DNA from: Mycolicibacter heraklionensis
Lineage (GTDB): Bacteria; Actinomycetota; Actinomycetes; Mycobacteriales; Mycobacteriaceae
Assembly (NCBI RefSeq): GCF_019645815.1
Contig: NZ_CP080997.1
Coordinates: 620,001-684,000, forward strand
Length of the DNA: 64,000 bases
Direction of reading: 5' to 3'
The translations under genes were made by a program, and so were the position numbers. The notes beneath the pieces were generated by a model, which saw only the letters and a list, made by a program, of their open reading frames with translations, was not told the DNA's origin and did not search any database. Positions 1 through 8,483 of this stretch are shown piece after piece. The number at the start of each line of letters is the position of its first letter. Position 1 is the stretch's first letter.

Positions 1-251
1 TGGCCCGGTTGCTCGGCGTGCCCTATTTCCCGATCACGCCGCTGTTTCCGTTGGCCGGTCCCGCCGGCCTGGTGCCGATGCCGTCGAAGTGGCACATCGC
101 CTTCGGCGAGCCGATTGCGACCACCGACTACGAGGCCGGTGCCGCCGACGACCCGATGGTCACCTTCGAGCTGACCGACCAGGTGCGCGAGACCATTCAG
201 CAGACGCTGTACCGGCTGCTGGCCGGCCGCCGCAACATGTTCTTCGGCTGA
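1..251 (+). CDS. Lysophospholipid acyltransferase family protein, C-terminal end (partial)
   Basis: The reading frame is open from the window edge and stops at TGA 249-251, so only the last ~82 residues are present. The tail includes a proline-rich stretch (PYFPITPLFPLAGPAG) followed by PMPSKWHIAFGEPI, the layout of the end of PlsC-type acyltransferases. The position just before a MaoC-like gene and a serB1-like gene matches Rv0502 of M. tuberculosis (recalled synteny). The catalytic HX4D motif would lie upstream of the window, so the activity is inferred from family and position only. Confidence 0.6.
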   Translation, partial: ARLLGVPYFPITPLFPLAGPAGLVPMPSKWHIAFGEPIATTDYEAGAADDPMVTFELTDQVRETIQQTLYRLLAGRRNMFFG

Positions 252-287
252 CTTCTTGCGCTTCTTGCGCTTCTTGCGCTTCTTGCG
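252..287 (+). repeat. Four tandem copies of a 9-bp unit
   Basis: CTTCTTGCG is repeated perfectly four times immediately after the stop codon of the acyltransferase-like gene, followed by a short GCGCGC-rich run. It lies in the 108-bp gap between two convergent genes. The run is a candidate slippage or variable-number locus. I see no T-tract terminator here. Confidence 0.85.
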
Positions 288-359
288 CGAGCGCGCGTGT
301 TTGTGCGCAACACGCCGCGTGCATGCGTACAACTACGCACCCTCGGCGGGGTGGCGGGG

Positions 360-887
360 CTACTTCTTGCCCAGCGCCCGATCGCGCATCGCCTCCAGGG
401 CGGCGATCGTCGCCGCTTCGGTCTCGGCGTCCTGGTTGACCGACTCGCCGAGCATGGTGACCACACTGGTCACCACCGGCTCGCCGTTGGCGTCGGTGAC
501 CTCGCTGCGGACCTCACTGACGACCGTGCCGTGCGACTCGATCACCGAGTCCAGGTAGGTGTCGAAGAACAACTTGTCACCGGCCACGATCGGCCGGTGG
601 AAGGTGAACTTCTGGTCGCGGTGCAGCACCCGAGAGATGTTGATCGGTATGTCGAATTTTTCGAAGATTTCCAGCTGCACCTGACGCCCGGCGACCGCCA
701 GAAACGTCAGCGATGCCACCAGCCCCGGATGCCCGGCTTCGGTGGCCGCGGCCTCGTCGAAATGGGCCGGGTGGTCGTCTTTGACCGAGCGGGCGAACTC
801 CCGAATTTTCTCCCGGCCTACCTCGAAGTAGTCCGGGAACCGGTAGTGGGTACCGATGACTCCCTGCGATTCGGTGTGTACTGACAT
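360..887 (-). CDS. MaoC-like dehydratase domain protein (UPF0336 type)
   Basis: This 175-residue protein begins [20 protein letters not shown]. It has the FAS1-type MaoC N-terminal domain pattern: [13 protein letters not shown] near residue 20, [12 protein letters not shown] near 40, and [16 protein letters not shown] near 88, the hot-dog-fold core. It resembles the Rv0504c group, relatives of the HadA subunit of the mycolic-acid (3R)-hydroxyacyl-ACP dehydratase. HadA-type subunits need a HadB partner for catalysis, and none is adjacent, so the substrate is not clear. It lies downstream of the serB1-like gene on the same strand. Confidence 0.8.
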   Translation of the reverse strand: MSVHTESQGVIGTHYRFPDYFEVGREKIREFARSVKDDHPAHFDEAAATEAGHPGLVASLTFLAVAGRQVQLEIFEKFDIPINISRVLHRDQKFTFHRPIVAGDKLFFDTYLDSVIESHGTVVSEVRSEVTDANGEPVVTSVVTMLGESVNQDAETEAATIAALEAMRDRALGKK

Positions 888-943
888 GCCGGTTTACCCC
901 TCCGCTCGCCGTGGTGCTCGGCGGCGGAAGCCTATCAGCGAGC

Positions 944-1044
944 AGCTCAGCCGCGCTCGTTCCGGTGCGCCACGGTGCTTGATGCGGTCGACCGGTCCTC
1001 GCGCGCTTCGCAAGCTCAGCCGCGCTCGTTCCGGTGCGCCACGG
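944..1044 (+). repeat. 32-bp direct repeat duplicating the 3' end of the HAD phosphatase gene
   Basis: An identical 32-bp sequence starting AGCTCAGCCGCGCTCGTTCC occurs at 944-975 and 1013-1044. The second copy spans the last codons and the stop codon (1016-1018) of the minus-strand HAD gene. The first lies in the intergenic gap, so the gene end appears duplicated by a 69-bp shift. Confidence 0.85.
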
Positions 1045-1906
1045 CCGCAGCCAGGGCCCCGCCGACCGCCCCCAGCGCCAGCGCCGAGGGCACACCGATC
1101 CGCGCCGCCCGCCGTGCGGTACGGAAGTCGCGGATCTCCCATCCCCGCTTGCGTGCCATCTCCCGCAACGCGGCGTCGGGGTTGATCGCCACCGCCGTGC
1201 CGACCAGCGAGAGCATCGGCACGTCGTTGAAGCTGTCGGAGTAGGCCGTGCAACGCCGCAGGTTCAGCCCCTCCCGGATCGCCAGTGACCGCACCGCGTG
1301 CGCTTTGCCCGGCCCGTGCAGGATCTCGCCGACCAGCCGGCCGGTGAACACCCCGTCGACCGACTCCGCGACGGTGCCCAGCGCGCCGGTCAATCCGAGC
1401 CGACGGGCGATGGTCTCGGCCAGCTCATAAGGGGTCGCGGTGACCAGCCACACCTGCTGGCCGGCGTCGAGGTGCATCTGGGCCAACTCACGGGTGCCGG
1501 GCCAGATCTTGTCGGCGATGATCTCGTCGTAGATCTCCTCGCCCAGATCGACCAGCTCCGACACCGGCCGTCCCTCGATGAACGCCAGCGCTTTGCGCCG
1601 GCCGGCCGCGACGTCGTCGCTGTTCTCCTTGCCGGTGAGCTGAAATTTGGCCTGGGCGTAGACGAACCCGATGACATCGCGATACGTGAAGTAGTTGCGG
1701 GCGGCCAGTCCACGACCGAAGTGCACCATCGAGGAGCCCTGGACCAGGGTGTTGTCGACGTCGAAGAACGCCGCGGCGGTCAGGTCAACCGGTGCGGGCG
1801 TGTCGGTGTCGGCCACATCGGCGAGCGCCCGCTCTGCGCTGGCGTCGTTGATCAGCGATGTCACATCGGCTGCGGATGCCCGTTCGGCCGGGCCCGGTGA
1901 TGCCAT
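1016..1906 (-). CDS. serB1: HAD-IB family phosphatase, SerB1-like
   Basis: Motif I is [10 protein letters not shown] (DxDxT) near residue 48. Motif II falls in VWLVTATP, and motif III/IV in [14 protein letters not shown], the HAD-IB (phosphoserine phosphatase-like) set. The C-terminus ends in a hydrophobic stretch ([21 protein letters not shown]) that may anchor the protein. I chose ATG 1906 because AAGGAG lies 8 bp upstream; an in-frame ATG at 1960 lacks this. The length is 296 aa. It corresponds to Rv0505c by position. Family members called SerB1 are not proven to be the main serine-pathway phosphatase, so the substrate is uncertain. Confidence 0.85.
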   Translation of the reverse strand: MASPGPAERASAADVTSLINDASAERALADVADTDTPAPVDLTAAAFFDVDNTLVQGSSMVHFGRGLAARNYFTYRDVIGFVYAQAKFQLTGKENSDDVAAGRRKALAFIEGRPVSELVDLGEEIYDEIIADKIWPGTRELAQMHLDAGQQVWLVTATPYELAETIARRLGLTGALGTVAESVDGVFTGRLVGEILHGPGKAHAVRSLAIREGLNLRRCTAYSDSFNDVPMLSLVGTAVAINPDAALREMARKRGWEIRDFRTARRAARIGVPSALALGAVGGALAAAVAHRNERG

Positions 1907-1962
1907 CACCCGACTCCTTCCGCGTCTGGGCTGTAGGGCCGGTGCTCCGGCCGTCATCAACC

Positions 1963-2421
1963 CTATCCGGCGGTAGGGCCGATGACCCCCAGGTGATCGC
2001 GTAGATCACCTTTGAGGTCGAACATCGAGTAATCGCGGAAACTGAACCGCCAAACGTCGTCGACCCGCTCAAACGTGTCGTGGTAGCGGCCGGCGGCGAT
2101 CACCTGGAGCGCCACGGCGTCGGTCTGCTGCAGCACCGTGTAGTAGGACCGGCAGGATGCCGTGCCGGCGGCCTCGTCGATGTCGAGGATCGGGTTGGTG
2201 ATCACGTGCTTGGTGCGCGGCGTGCCGTCCGCGTGGATGGTGACGAGCCCGCGCCACAGCTGCAGGATCCCGGCACTGTCGAGGATGACCGTGCCGTCGG
2301 GGTCGGCTTTGATCCGGGCATGGGTGAACAGCGCCGCAGCGCCGTCCAGGTCACCGGAGTCCATCAACTCCGCATAGCGATACAGCAGATTCGTGATCGA
2401 TACCGCACTTCCGCTGGTCAT
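1963..2421 (-). CDS. SnoaL-like / nuclear transport factor 2 fold protein
   Basis: This 152-residue protein begins [20 protein letters not shown]. It shows the NTF2-like pattern: an N-terminal helix with [20 protein letters not shown], then [22 protein letters not shown] near the end. Such proteins include hydroxylase beta-subunit-like enzymes, cyclases and isomerases, and no substrate can be inferred. The frame continues upstream of ATG 2421, but that part would overlap the divergent glutaredoxin-like gene. In M. tuberculosis the mmpS2 and mmpL2 genes occupy this place (from memory); here they are absent. Confidence 0.75.
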   Translation of the reverse strand: MTSGSAVSITNLLYRYAELMDSGDLDGAAALFTHARIKADPDGTVILDSAGILQLWRGLVTIHADGTPRTKHVITNPILDIDEAAGTASCRSYYTVLQQTDAVALQVIAAGRYHDTFERVDDVWRFSFRDYSMFDLKGDLRDHLGVIGPTAG

Positions 2422-2457
2422 AGCGAAAACATAGCCACCCTGCGCCACACTGAAGCC

Positions 2458-2718
2458 ATGACCCGCCACCAGGTACAGCTGCTCACCCGCGACGGTTGCC
2501 CGGTCTGCGTGCAGGTGCAGGCCCAGCTGGCCGAGCTGGCGGTCGAACTCGGGTTCGACCTGCACGTCGTCGACGTCGACGCCGCCGCGGGGGCCGGTGA
2601 CACCGGCCCGCGAGCGGAATTCGGCGACCGGCTGCCGGTGGTGCTGCTCGACGGACGAGAGCACAGTTACTGGGAAGTCGACGAGCCCCGGCTACGTGCC
2701 GATTTGGCGGGTTCATGA
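2458..2718 (+). CDS. Glutaredoxin-like thioredoxin-fold protein
   Basis: The protein has 86 residues and starts at ATG 2458. It carries the redox motif DGCPVC (CxxC) near residue 15 and a cis-proline-type segment, RLPVVLLDGRE, near 60. These are the key elements of a DUF836/glutaredoxin-like thiol-disulfide protein. It sits before hemA, as Rv0508 does in M. tuberculosis. It is divergent from the SnoaL-like gene, with 36 bp between start codons, so the two share a very short promoter region. Its redox partner is unknown. Confidence 0.8.
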   Translation: MTRHQVQLLTRDGCPVCVQVQAQLAELAVELGFDLHVVDVDAAAGAGDTGPRAEFGDRLPVVLLDGREHSYWEVDEPRLRADLAGS

Positions 2719-2719
2719 G

Positions 2720-2820
2720 GCGGTTCCAGCTTCGCCTCTCCTCCGTCGAGCCTCGCTAAACCGCGGCGCTCAAGTCGCGGTTCCAGCTTCGCCTCTCCTC
2801 CGTCGAGCCTCGCTAAACCG
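2720..2820 (+). repeat. Direct pair of 44-bp interspersed repeats
   Basis: Two identical 44-bp copies (2720-2763 and 2777-2820), each starting GCGGTTCCAGCTTCGCCTCT and ending CGCTAAACCG, lie head-to-tail with a 57-bp period between the glutaredoxin-like gene and hemA. A third, slightly diverged copy lies inverted at 56752-56797. This makes it a dispersed intergenic repeat family rather than a local duplication. Confidence 0.9.
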
Positions 2821-2826
2821 CCGAAT

Positions 2827-2856
2827 TTGGTGGGCCAGCGCTTTAGCCTCTACCGT
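2827..2856 (+). promoter_or_regulatory. Candidate sigma-A-type promoter for hemA
   Basis: TTGGTG (2827-2832) and TACCGT (2851-2856) are separated by 18 bp and lie about 54 bp upstream of the hemA GTG. The match is only moderate. I chose it because it is the best-spaced pair between the repeat element and the gene. Confidence 0.3.
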
Positions 2857-2909
2857 GGAGTGAAGTTTGTTCACGGGTGACAGCAAGGAGCGGACCAGGT
2901 GATATTGCC

Positions 2910-4301
2910 GTGAGCGTCCTGCTCTTCGGGGTCTCGCACCGCAGCGCCCCCGTCTCCGTACTCGAGCAGCTCAGCACCGCTGAATCCGATCAGGTCAAGA
3001 TCGTCGAGCAGGTGCTGCAATCGCCGCTCGTCACCGAGGCGATGATCCTGTCGACCTGCAACCGGGTGGAGATCTACGCCGTCGTCGACGCCTTCCACGC
3101 CGGGTTGTCGGCGATCGGGCAGGTGCTCTCCGAACACTCCGGCATGTCGATGGCCGACCTGACCAAATACGCCTACGTCCGCTACAGCGAGGCCGCCGTC
3201 GAGCACCTGTTCTCGGTGGCCAGCGGCCTGGACTCCGCGGTCGTGGGCGAGCAGCAGGTGCTGGGCCAGGTGCGTCGCGCCTACGCCTCCGCCGAGTCCA
3301 ACAGCAGCGTCGGCCGGGTGCTGCACGAGCTGGCCCAGCGCGCACTGTCGGTGGGCAAGCGGGTGCACTCCGAAACCGGGATCGACGCCGCCGGCGCGTC
3401 GGTGGTCTCGGTCGCCCTGGGCATCGCGGCCAAGCAGTTGGGCTCGAAGTCTGGCGAAGACGCGTTGCGGGGACGGACCGCGGTGGTGATCGGCGCCGGG
3501 TCGATGGGCGCGCTGTCCGCGGCCCACCTGGTGCGCGCCGGGGTCGAACACATCCACGTCGTCAACCGCTCGCTGCCGCGCGCTCAGCGGTTGGCCCGCA
3601 AGGTCCGCGAGAGCGGTGTCACGGCCGACGCCGTCGCGCTGGACCGGATGGCCGCAACCCTGATCAGCGCCGACATCGTGGTGTCCTCCACCGGCGCGGT
3701 GAGCCCAGTCGTGTCGCTGGCCGACGTGCACCACGCGCTGGCCGGGGGTGACCGTGACGAGGCGACCCAGCCGCTGGTGATCTGCGACCTGGGCATGCCG
3801 CGTGACGTGGACGCCGCGGTCGCCGGGTTGCCCGGCGTGCGGGTCATCGACATGGACCGGATCCAGCGCGAGCCGTCGGCGCAGGTCGCCACTTCCGACA
3901 CCGAGGCCGCGCGCAACATCGTGGCCCGCGAGGTTGCCACCTATCTGGCCGGGCAACGGATGGCCGAGGTCACCCCGACCGTGACCGCGCTGCGCCAGCG
4001 TGCCGCCGACGTGGTCACTGCCGAGTTGATGCGGCTGGATCACCGGCTGCCGGACCTGGAGGCCGCCCAGCGCGAGGAGGTGGCGCGCACCGTGCGTCGC
4101 GTCGTCGACAAGCTGCTGCACGCCCCCACCGTTCGGGTCAAACAGCTGGCCAGCTCGCCCGGCGGTGACAGCTACGCCGAGGCGCTGCGCGAACTGTTCG
4201 AGCTCGACCCGACCGCCGTGGACGCGGTCGCGACCGCCGGTGAGCTGCCGGTAGTGCCGGGCGGACTGGATGTCGGCGCCGAAACCGGGTCGGCCGGGTA
4301 G
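2910..4301 (+). CDS. hemA: Glutamyl-tRNA reductase
   Basis: The enzyme reduces glutamyl-tRNA to glutamate-1-semialdehyde with NADPH, the first committed step of C5 tetrapyrrole synthesis in the cytoplasm. The N-terminal domain has [11 protein letters not shown] and the catalytic cysteine in [10 protein letters not shown] (Cys50). [20 protein letters not shown] follows. The Rossmann loop is [15 protein letters not shown] near residue 195, and a C-terminal helical dimerisation domain ends the 463-aa protein. GTG 2910 fits the conserved N-terminus VSVLLFGVS; an in-frame GTG at 2877 would add 11 atypical residues. It begins the hemA-hemC-hemD-hemB series. Confidence 0.96.
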   Translation: MSVLLFGVSHRSAPVSVLEQLSTAESDQVKIVEQVLQSPLVTEAMILSTCNRVEIYAVVDAFHAGLSAIGQVLSEHSGMSMADLTKYAYVRYSEAAVEHLFSVASGLDSAVVGEQQVLGQVRRAYASAESNSSVGRVLHELAQRALSVGKRVHSETGIDAAGASVVSVALGIAAKQLGSKSGEDALRGRTAVVIGAGSMGALSAAHLVRAGVEHIHVVNRSLPRAQRLARKVRESGVTADAVALDRMAATLISADIVVSSTGAVSPVVSLADVHHALAGGDRDEATQPLVICDLGMPRDVDAAVAGLPGVRVIDMDRIQREPSAQVATSDTEAARNIVAREVATYLAGQRMAEVTPTVTALRQRAADVVTAELMRLDHRLPDLEAAQREEVARTVRRVVDKLLHAPTVRVKQLASSPGGDSYAEALRELFELDPTAVDAVATAGELPVVPGGLDVGAETGSAG

Positions 4302-4306
4302 ACGTT

Positions 4307-5242
4307 TTGGGTGAAGTAATCCGCATCGGTACCCGGGGCAGCTTGTTGGCCACCACCCAGGCCGGGACCATTCGCGATGCCTTGGTGGCCGCCGGACACC
4401 CCGCTGAACTGGTCGTGATCAGCACGGCAGGGGATGTCACGTCCGGGCCGATCGCCGACATCGGGGTGGGAGTGTTCACCGCCGCGTTGCGCGAGGCCAT
4501 TCTCGACGGCCGGGTCGATGCCGCCGTGCACTCGCACAAGGACCTGCCGACCGCTGCCGACTCCCGGTTCCTGCTCGCCGCGAATCCGCCTCGTGAGGAC
4601 GCCCGGGACGCGCTGGTGGCGCGGGACGGATTGGTGCTGGGAGAGTTGCCGGCGGGTGCCGTGGTGGGCACTTCGTCGCCGCGGCGGGCGGCACAGCTTA
4701 GAGCACTGGGTCTCGGTTTGGAAATTCGCCCCCTACGAGGCAACCTAGATAGCAGGTTGAACAGGGTAAGCAGCGGCGAACTCGACGCCATCGTGGTAGC
4801 CCGGGCGGGTCTGGCCCGGCTGGGACGCCTCGACGCGGTCACCGAGACGTTGGAACCGGTACAGATGTTGCCGGCTCCGGCCCAAGGGGCACTGGCGGTG
4901 GAGTGCCGCGCCGGTGATACGGCACTGGCGGCGCTGCTGGCGGAGTTGGACGACGCCGACACCCGCCTGGCGGTTACCGCCGAGCGGACCCTGCTCGCCG
5001 AACTGGAGGCGGGTTGTTCCGCACCGGTGGGCGCGATCGCTGAGGTGGTCGAGTCCATCGATGAGGACGGCCGGGTCTTCGAGGAGCTGTCGCTGCGCGG
5101 TTGCGTAGCGGCGCTGGACGGATCCGACGTGATCCGCGCGTCCGGCATCGGCAGTCCGGACCGAGCCCGGGAACTGGGCGTGTCGGTCGCGGCGGAACTG
5201 TTCGAGTTGGGTGCGCGCGAGCTGATGGCGGACGCACGGTGA
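4307..5242 (+). CDS. hemC: Porphobilinogen deaminase (hydroxymethylbilane synthase)
   Basis: The enzyme polymerises four porphobilinogens to hydroxymethylbilane. The family signature [11 protein letters not shown] is at the N-terminus. The catalytic Asp79 lies in VHSHKDLP. The phosphate- and cofactor-binding arginines lie in SSPRRAAQL and [11 protein letters not shown]. Cys237, in [12 protein letters not shown], anchors the dipyrromethane cofactor. The only usable in-frame start is TTG 4307, five bases after the hemA stop and without a clear Shine-Dalgarno, which suggests translational coupling to hemA. The length of 311 aa is normal. Confidence 0.96.
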   Translation: MGEVIRIGTRGSLLATTQAGTIRDALVAAGHPAELVVISTAGDVTSGPIADIGVGVFTAALREAILDGRVDAAVHSHKDLPTAADSRFLLAANPPREDARDALVARDGLVLGELPAGAVVGTSSPRRAAQLRALGLGLEIRPLRGNLDSRLNRVSSGELDAIVVARAGLARLGRLDAVTETLEPVQMLPAPAQGALAVECRAGDTALAALLAELDDADTRLAVTAERTLLAELEAGCSAPVGAIAEVVESIDEDGRVFEELSLRGCVAALDGSDVIRASGIGSPDRARELGVSVAAELFELGARELMADAR

Positions 5243-5285
5243 AGACGTGCGTCGGAAGTGAGTGAGAAGTGACGGGGAGTACGGA

Positions 5286-7001
5286 ATGGCTCGCCAAGTG
5301 AGCGTGCGAGGGCAGAAGCCCAAGCCGGGCCGCATTGTTTTCGTCGGCTCGGGTCCTGGCGACCCGGGCCTGCTGACGACGCGGGCACGGACGGCGCTGA
5401 CGAACGCCGCGCTGGTGTTCATCGACCCCGACGTGCCCGAGGCGGTGCTGGCGCTGGTCGGCACGGACCTGCCTCCGATCGCCGGTCCCGTGCCCCCGGC
5501 GCCCAAGGCGGACAAGGCCGACGACGACGCGGCCCACGACGCCGACGGCACCGACGCTGACGCTGCCGGCGAGGCCGCGACCGTTCCGGGCGGGCCCGAC
5601 ATCCGCCCGGCGCTGGGCGAGCCGGCCGAGGTGGCGAAGATCCTGGCGGCCGAGGCTCGCGCAGGCGCCGACGTGGTGCGGCTGGTCGCCGGTGATCCGC
5701 TCTCGATCGACGCGGTCATCACCGAGGTGAACGCGGTGGCTCGCACCAACGTTGCGTTCGAGATCGTGCCGGGACTGCCCGCCACGAGCGCGGTGCCCAC
5801 CTACGCCGGTCTGCCGCTCGGCTCGTCGCACACGGTGGCCGATGTCCGCGACCCGAACGTGGACTGGGGCGCGCTGGCCGCCGCTCCGGGGCCGCTGATC
5901 TTGCAGGCCACCACCTCGCACCTGCCGGAGGCGGCCCGCACCCTGATCGAGTACGGCCTGTCCGACAACACGCCGTGCGTGGTCACCACCTCGGGTACCA
6001 CCTGCGCGCAGCGCTCGATCGAGTCCAGCCTCGGCGGTCTGACGGAGGCGTCGGCGCTGGCGAGCATCGACCCGGTCATCCTGCCCAACGGTCAGGAGAC
6101 CTCGGCCGGGCCGCTGGTGGTGACCATCGGCAAGACGGTCAGCAACCGGGCCAAGCTGAACTGGTGGGAGAGCCGCGCGCTGTACGGCTGGACGGTTCTG
6201 GTGCCGCGCACCAAGGACCAGGCCGGCGAGATGAGCGACCGGCTGATCGGGCACGGCGCCTCGCCGATCGAGGTTCCGACCATCGCCGTGGAGCCGCCCC
6301 GCAGCCCCGCTCAGATGGAAAGGGCCGTCAAGGGTTTGGTGGACGGCCGCTACCAGTGGGTGGTGTTCACCTCGACCAACGCGGTGCGCGCCGTGTGGGA
6401 GAAGTTCGCCGAGTTCGGTCTGGACGCTCGGGCGTTCTCCGGGGTGAAGATCGCCTGCGTCGGCGAGGCCACCGCAGAGCGGGTCCGGGCGTTCGGGATC
6501 AGCCCCGAGCTGGTGCCCTCGGGTGAGCAGTCCTCGCTCGGCCTGCTGGACGAATTCCCGCCCTACGACGATATTTTCGACCCGGTGAACCGAGTGCTGT
6601 TGCCGCGGGCGGACATCGCCACCGAGACGCTGGCCGAAGGGCTGCGCGAGCGGGGCTGGGAGATCGAGGACGTCACCGCCTACCGCACTGTGCGGGCCGC
6701 TCCGCCGCCGGCGACCATCCGCGAGATGATCAAGACCGGCGGGTTCGACGCGGTGTGCTTCACCTCGAGCTCGACGGTGCGCAACCTGGTCGGCATCGCC
6801 GGCAAGCCGCACGCCCGGACCCTGGTGGCCTGCATCGGCCCCAAGACCGCCGAGACGGCAGCCGAATTCGGGCTGCGGGTGGACGTGCAGCCGGAGACCG
6901 CGGCGGTGGGTCCGCTGGTCGACGCGCTGGCCGAGCACGCCGCGCGACTGCGGGCCGAGGGTGCGTTGCCGCCGCCGCGTAAGAAGAGCCGCAGGCGATG
7001 A
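5286..7001 (+). CDS. hemD: Fused uroporphyrinogen-III C-methyltransferase / uroporphyrinogen-III synthase
   Basis: This 571-aa protein has two domains. Residues ~10-260 are SUMT/CobA-like, with the loop VFVGSGPGDPGLLT, VVRLVAGDPLS, and GLPATSAVPTYAGLPLG. Residues ~290-560 form the HemD domain that cyclises hydroxymethylbilane (VLVPRTKDQAGEMSDRL, VVFTSTNAVRAVWE, TAYRTV, CFTSSSTVRNLVG). An acidic, Ala-rich insertion lies near residues 75-100. Such fusions are usual in mycobacteria. The methyltransferase half could also feed siroheme or B12 synthesis. ATG 5286 has GGGGAG 8 bp upstream, which decides it over an ATG at 5262. Confidence 0.93.
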   Translation: MARQVSVRGQKPKPGRIVFVGSGPGDPGLLTTRARTALTNAALVFIDPDVPEAVLALVGTDLPPIAGPVPPAPKADKADDDAAHDADGTDADAAGEAATVPGGPDIRPALGEPAEVAKILAAEARAGADVVRLVAGDPLSIDAVITEVNAVARTNVAFEIVPGLPATSAVPTYAGLPLGSSHTVADVRDPNVDWGALAAAPGPLILQATTSHLPEAARTLIEYGLSDNTPCVVTTSGTTCAQRSIESSLGGLTEASALASIDPVILPNGQETSAGPLVVTIGKTVSNRAKLNWWESRALYGWTVLVPRTKDQAGEMSDRLIGHGASPIEVPTIAVEPPRSPAQMERAVKGLVDGRYQWVVFTSTNAVRAVWEKFAEFGLDARAFSGVKIACVGEATAERVRAFGISPELVPSGEQSSLGLLDEFPPYDDIFDPVNRVLLPRADIATETLAEGLRERGWEIEDVTAYRTVRAAPPPATIREMIKTGGFDAVCFTSSSTVRNLVGIAGKPHARTLVACIGPKTAETAAEFGLRVDVQPETAAVGPLVDALAEHAARLRAEGALPPPRKKSRRR

Positions 7002-7008
7002 TTCATCC

Positions 7009-7075
7009 CGCGTTGACTCTGCGCCTACGGCGAAGAAGTGCGAGTAGCCTTCGCCCTCATCGCAGAGTCAACGCG
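7009..7075 (+). promoter_or_regulatory. Long hairpin ending on the hemB start codon
   Basis: Arms CGCGTTGACTCTGCG (7009-7023) and CGCAGAGTCAACGCG (7061-7075) are perfect 15-bp complements. An inner pair, GGCGAAG (7029-7035) and CTTCGCC (7050-7056), extends the stem. The last base of the right arm is the G of the hemB GTG start. No Shine-Dalgarno lies outside the stem. The structure could be a repetitive element or could limit hemB translation; the sequence alone does not decide. Confidence 0.8.
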
Positions 7076-8046
7076 TGAGAGAGCGTCCCCGTCGGCTGCG
7101 TTCCACTCCGGCGCTGCGCCGGCTGGTGGCTCAAACGTCGCTGGAGCCCAGGCATCTGGTGTTGCCGATGTTCGTCGCCGACGGCATCGACGAGCCGAGG
7201 CCGATCCCTTCTATGCCCGGGGTGTATCAGCACACGCGTGACTCGCTGCGCGCCGCGGCCGCCGAGGCGGTGGCGGCCGGCGTGGGCGGGCTGATGCTGT
7301 TCGGGGTTCCGGCAGCGGCGGACAAAGACAGCACCGGATCGGCCGGCGCGGCTCCCGACGGGGTGCTCAACACCGCGCTGCGTGATCTGGCCGCCGACCT
7401 CGGTGATTCCACCGTGCTGATGGCCGACACCTGCCTGGACGAGTTCACCGATCACGGCCACTGCGGGGTGCTCGACGAACGGGGTCGGGTCGACAACGAC
7501 GCCACCCTGAAATGTTACGTGGAACTGGCTGTCGCCCAAGCGGATTCGGGCGCCCACGTGGTGAGTCCGAGCGGCATGATGGACGGCCAGGTGGCCGCCA
7601 TCCGCGACGGGCTGGACGCTGCCGGGCATCACGACACGGTGATCCTGGCCTACGCGGCGAAGTTCGCCTCGGCGTTCTACGGCCCGTTCCGGGATGCGGT
7701 CGCCTCGACCCTGGCCGGGGACCGTCGCACCTACCAGCAGGAACCCGGCAACGCCCGCGAGGCGCTGCGAGAGGTCACCCTCGACCTCGCCGAAGGCGCC
7801 GACATCGTCATGGTCAAACCGGCGATGGGCTACCTGGACGTCATCGCGGCGACCGCCGCGGTGTCCTCGGTCCCCGTCGCCGCATACCAGGTCTCCGGTG
7901 AGTACGCGATGATCGCCGCGGCCGCCGCCAACGGCTGGATCGACGGACGGTCCGCGGCGCTGGAGTCCCTCATCGGTATCCGGCGGGCCGGCGCCGACAT
8001 CGTGCTGAGCTACTGGGCGGCCGAAGCGGCCGGTTGGCTGGCGTGA
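7075..8046 (+). CDS. hemB: Delta-aminolevulinic acid dehydratase (porphobilinogen synthase)
   Basis: The enzyme condenses two 5-aminolevulinates to porphobilinogen. The Schiff-base lysines are K196 (LAYAAKFASAFYGPFR) and K248 (VMVKPAMGYLD). The metal-binding loop reads DTCLDEFTDHGHC. It keeps Cys120 and Cys130 but has Asp122 where three-cysteine zinc enzymes have Cys, as also recalled for M. tuberculosis HemB. The 323-aa protein starts at GTG 7075 within a hairpin arm. Its stop overlaps the start of the next gene by four bases (GTGA). Confidence 0.96.
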   Translation: MRERPRRLRSTPALRRLVAQTSLEPRHLVLPMFVADGIDEPRPIPSMPGVYQHTRDSLRAAAAEAVAAGVGGLMLFGVPAAADKDSTGSAGAAPDGVLNTALRDLAADLGDSTVLMADTCLDEFTDHGHCGVLDERGRVDNDATLKCYVELAVAQADSGAHVVSPSGMMDGQVAAIRDGLDAAGHHDTVILAYAAKFASAFYGPFRDAVASTLAGDRRTYQQEPGNAREALREVTLDLAEGADIVMVKPAMGYLDVIAATAAVSSVPVAAYQVSGEYAMIAAAAANGWIDGRSAALESLIGIRRAGADIVLSYWAAEAAGWLA

Positions 8047-8483
8047 CGGGCCTACCGGACGGGCCGGAGCCAACGGTGGACGCCCAGCTGGCCCGCCCGG
8101 CGGACGTCGACACCGGGTTCTGGCTGTGGCTGACCGCCCTGCCGTTGATGACGTGCGGCTACGTGGTGAGCCTGCTGACCGCCCCGGACGTCCGCGCGAC
8201 CGCGGTCACCTATCCGATCACCGCACTGATGGCGCTCGTGGTGGTCGTGGTGGTGACGACGTTTTTGATGCTGATGCGTTCCGGGTACCGCTGGGCGCGC
8301 ACGGTGTTGACCGGCGGGGGAATCGCGGCGATAGTCAACGCGGTCAGCACGCTGTCGCACGCCGATGCGCGGCCGGCGGTCGCGCTGGTGGTTGCGGCCA
8401 CCGGCATTGTCGGATCGGTACTGATCGCCGCGGGGACTTTTCTGTTGCACCGATCCGACGCCCAGCGGTACTTCACGCGTTAG
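8043..8483 (+). CDS. Small integral membrane protein
   Basis: This 146-aa protein starts at GTG 8043, overlapping the hemB stop, so it is probably co-translated with hemB. Four hydrophobic segments are visible: WLWLTALPLMTCGYVVSLL, VTYPITALMALVVVVVVTTF, VLTGGGIAAIVNAVSTL, and AVALVVAATGIVGSVLIAAG. This predicts a four-helix membrane protein with a short polar N-terminus. I recognise no enzymatic motif. Its stop codon overlaps the stop of the convergent PGRS-glycosidase gene (8480-8483). Confidence 0.75.
   Translation: MTGLPDGPEPTVDAQLARPADVDTGFWLWLTALPLMTCGYVVSLLTAPDVRATAVTYPITALMALVVVVVVTTFLMLMRSGYRWARTVLTGGGIAAIVNAVSTLSHADARPAVALVVAATGIVGSVLIAAGTFLLHRSDAQRYFTR

Noticed and set aside
2719..2909. 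mmpS/mmpL pair expected before hemA by comparison with M. tuberculosis
   Set aside because: No such genes are present. The interval holds only the repeat pair and the hemA leader.
2871..4121. A 416-codon open frame antisense to hemA, and a similar long antisense frame over hemC
   Set aside because: High-GC coding sequence commonly leaves antisense frames open. Composition is His/Gly/Arg-rich without domains, while hemA and hemC are unmistakable on the other strand.
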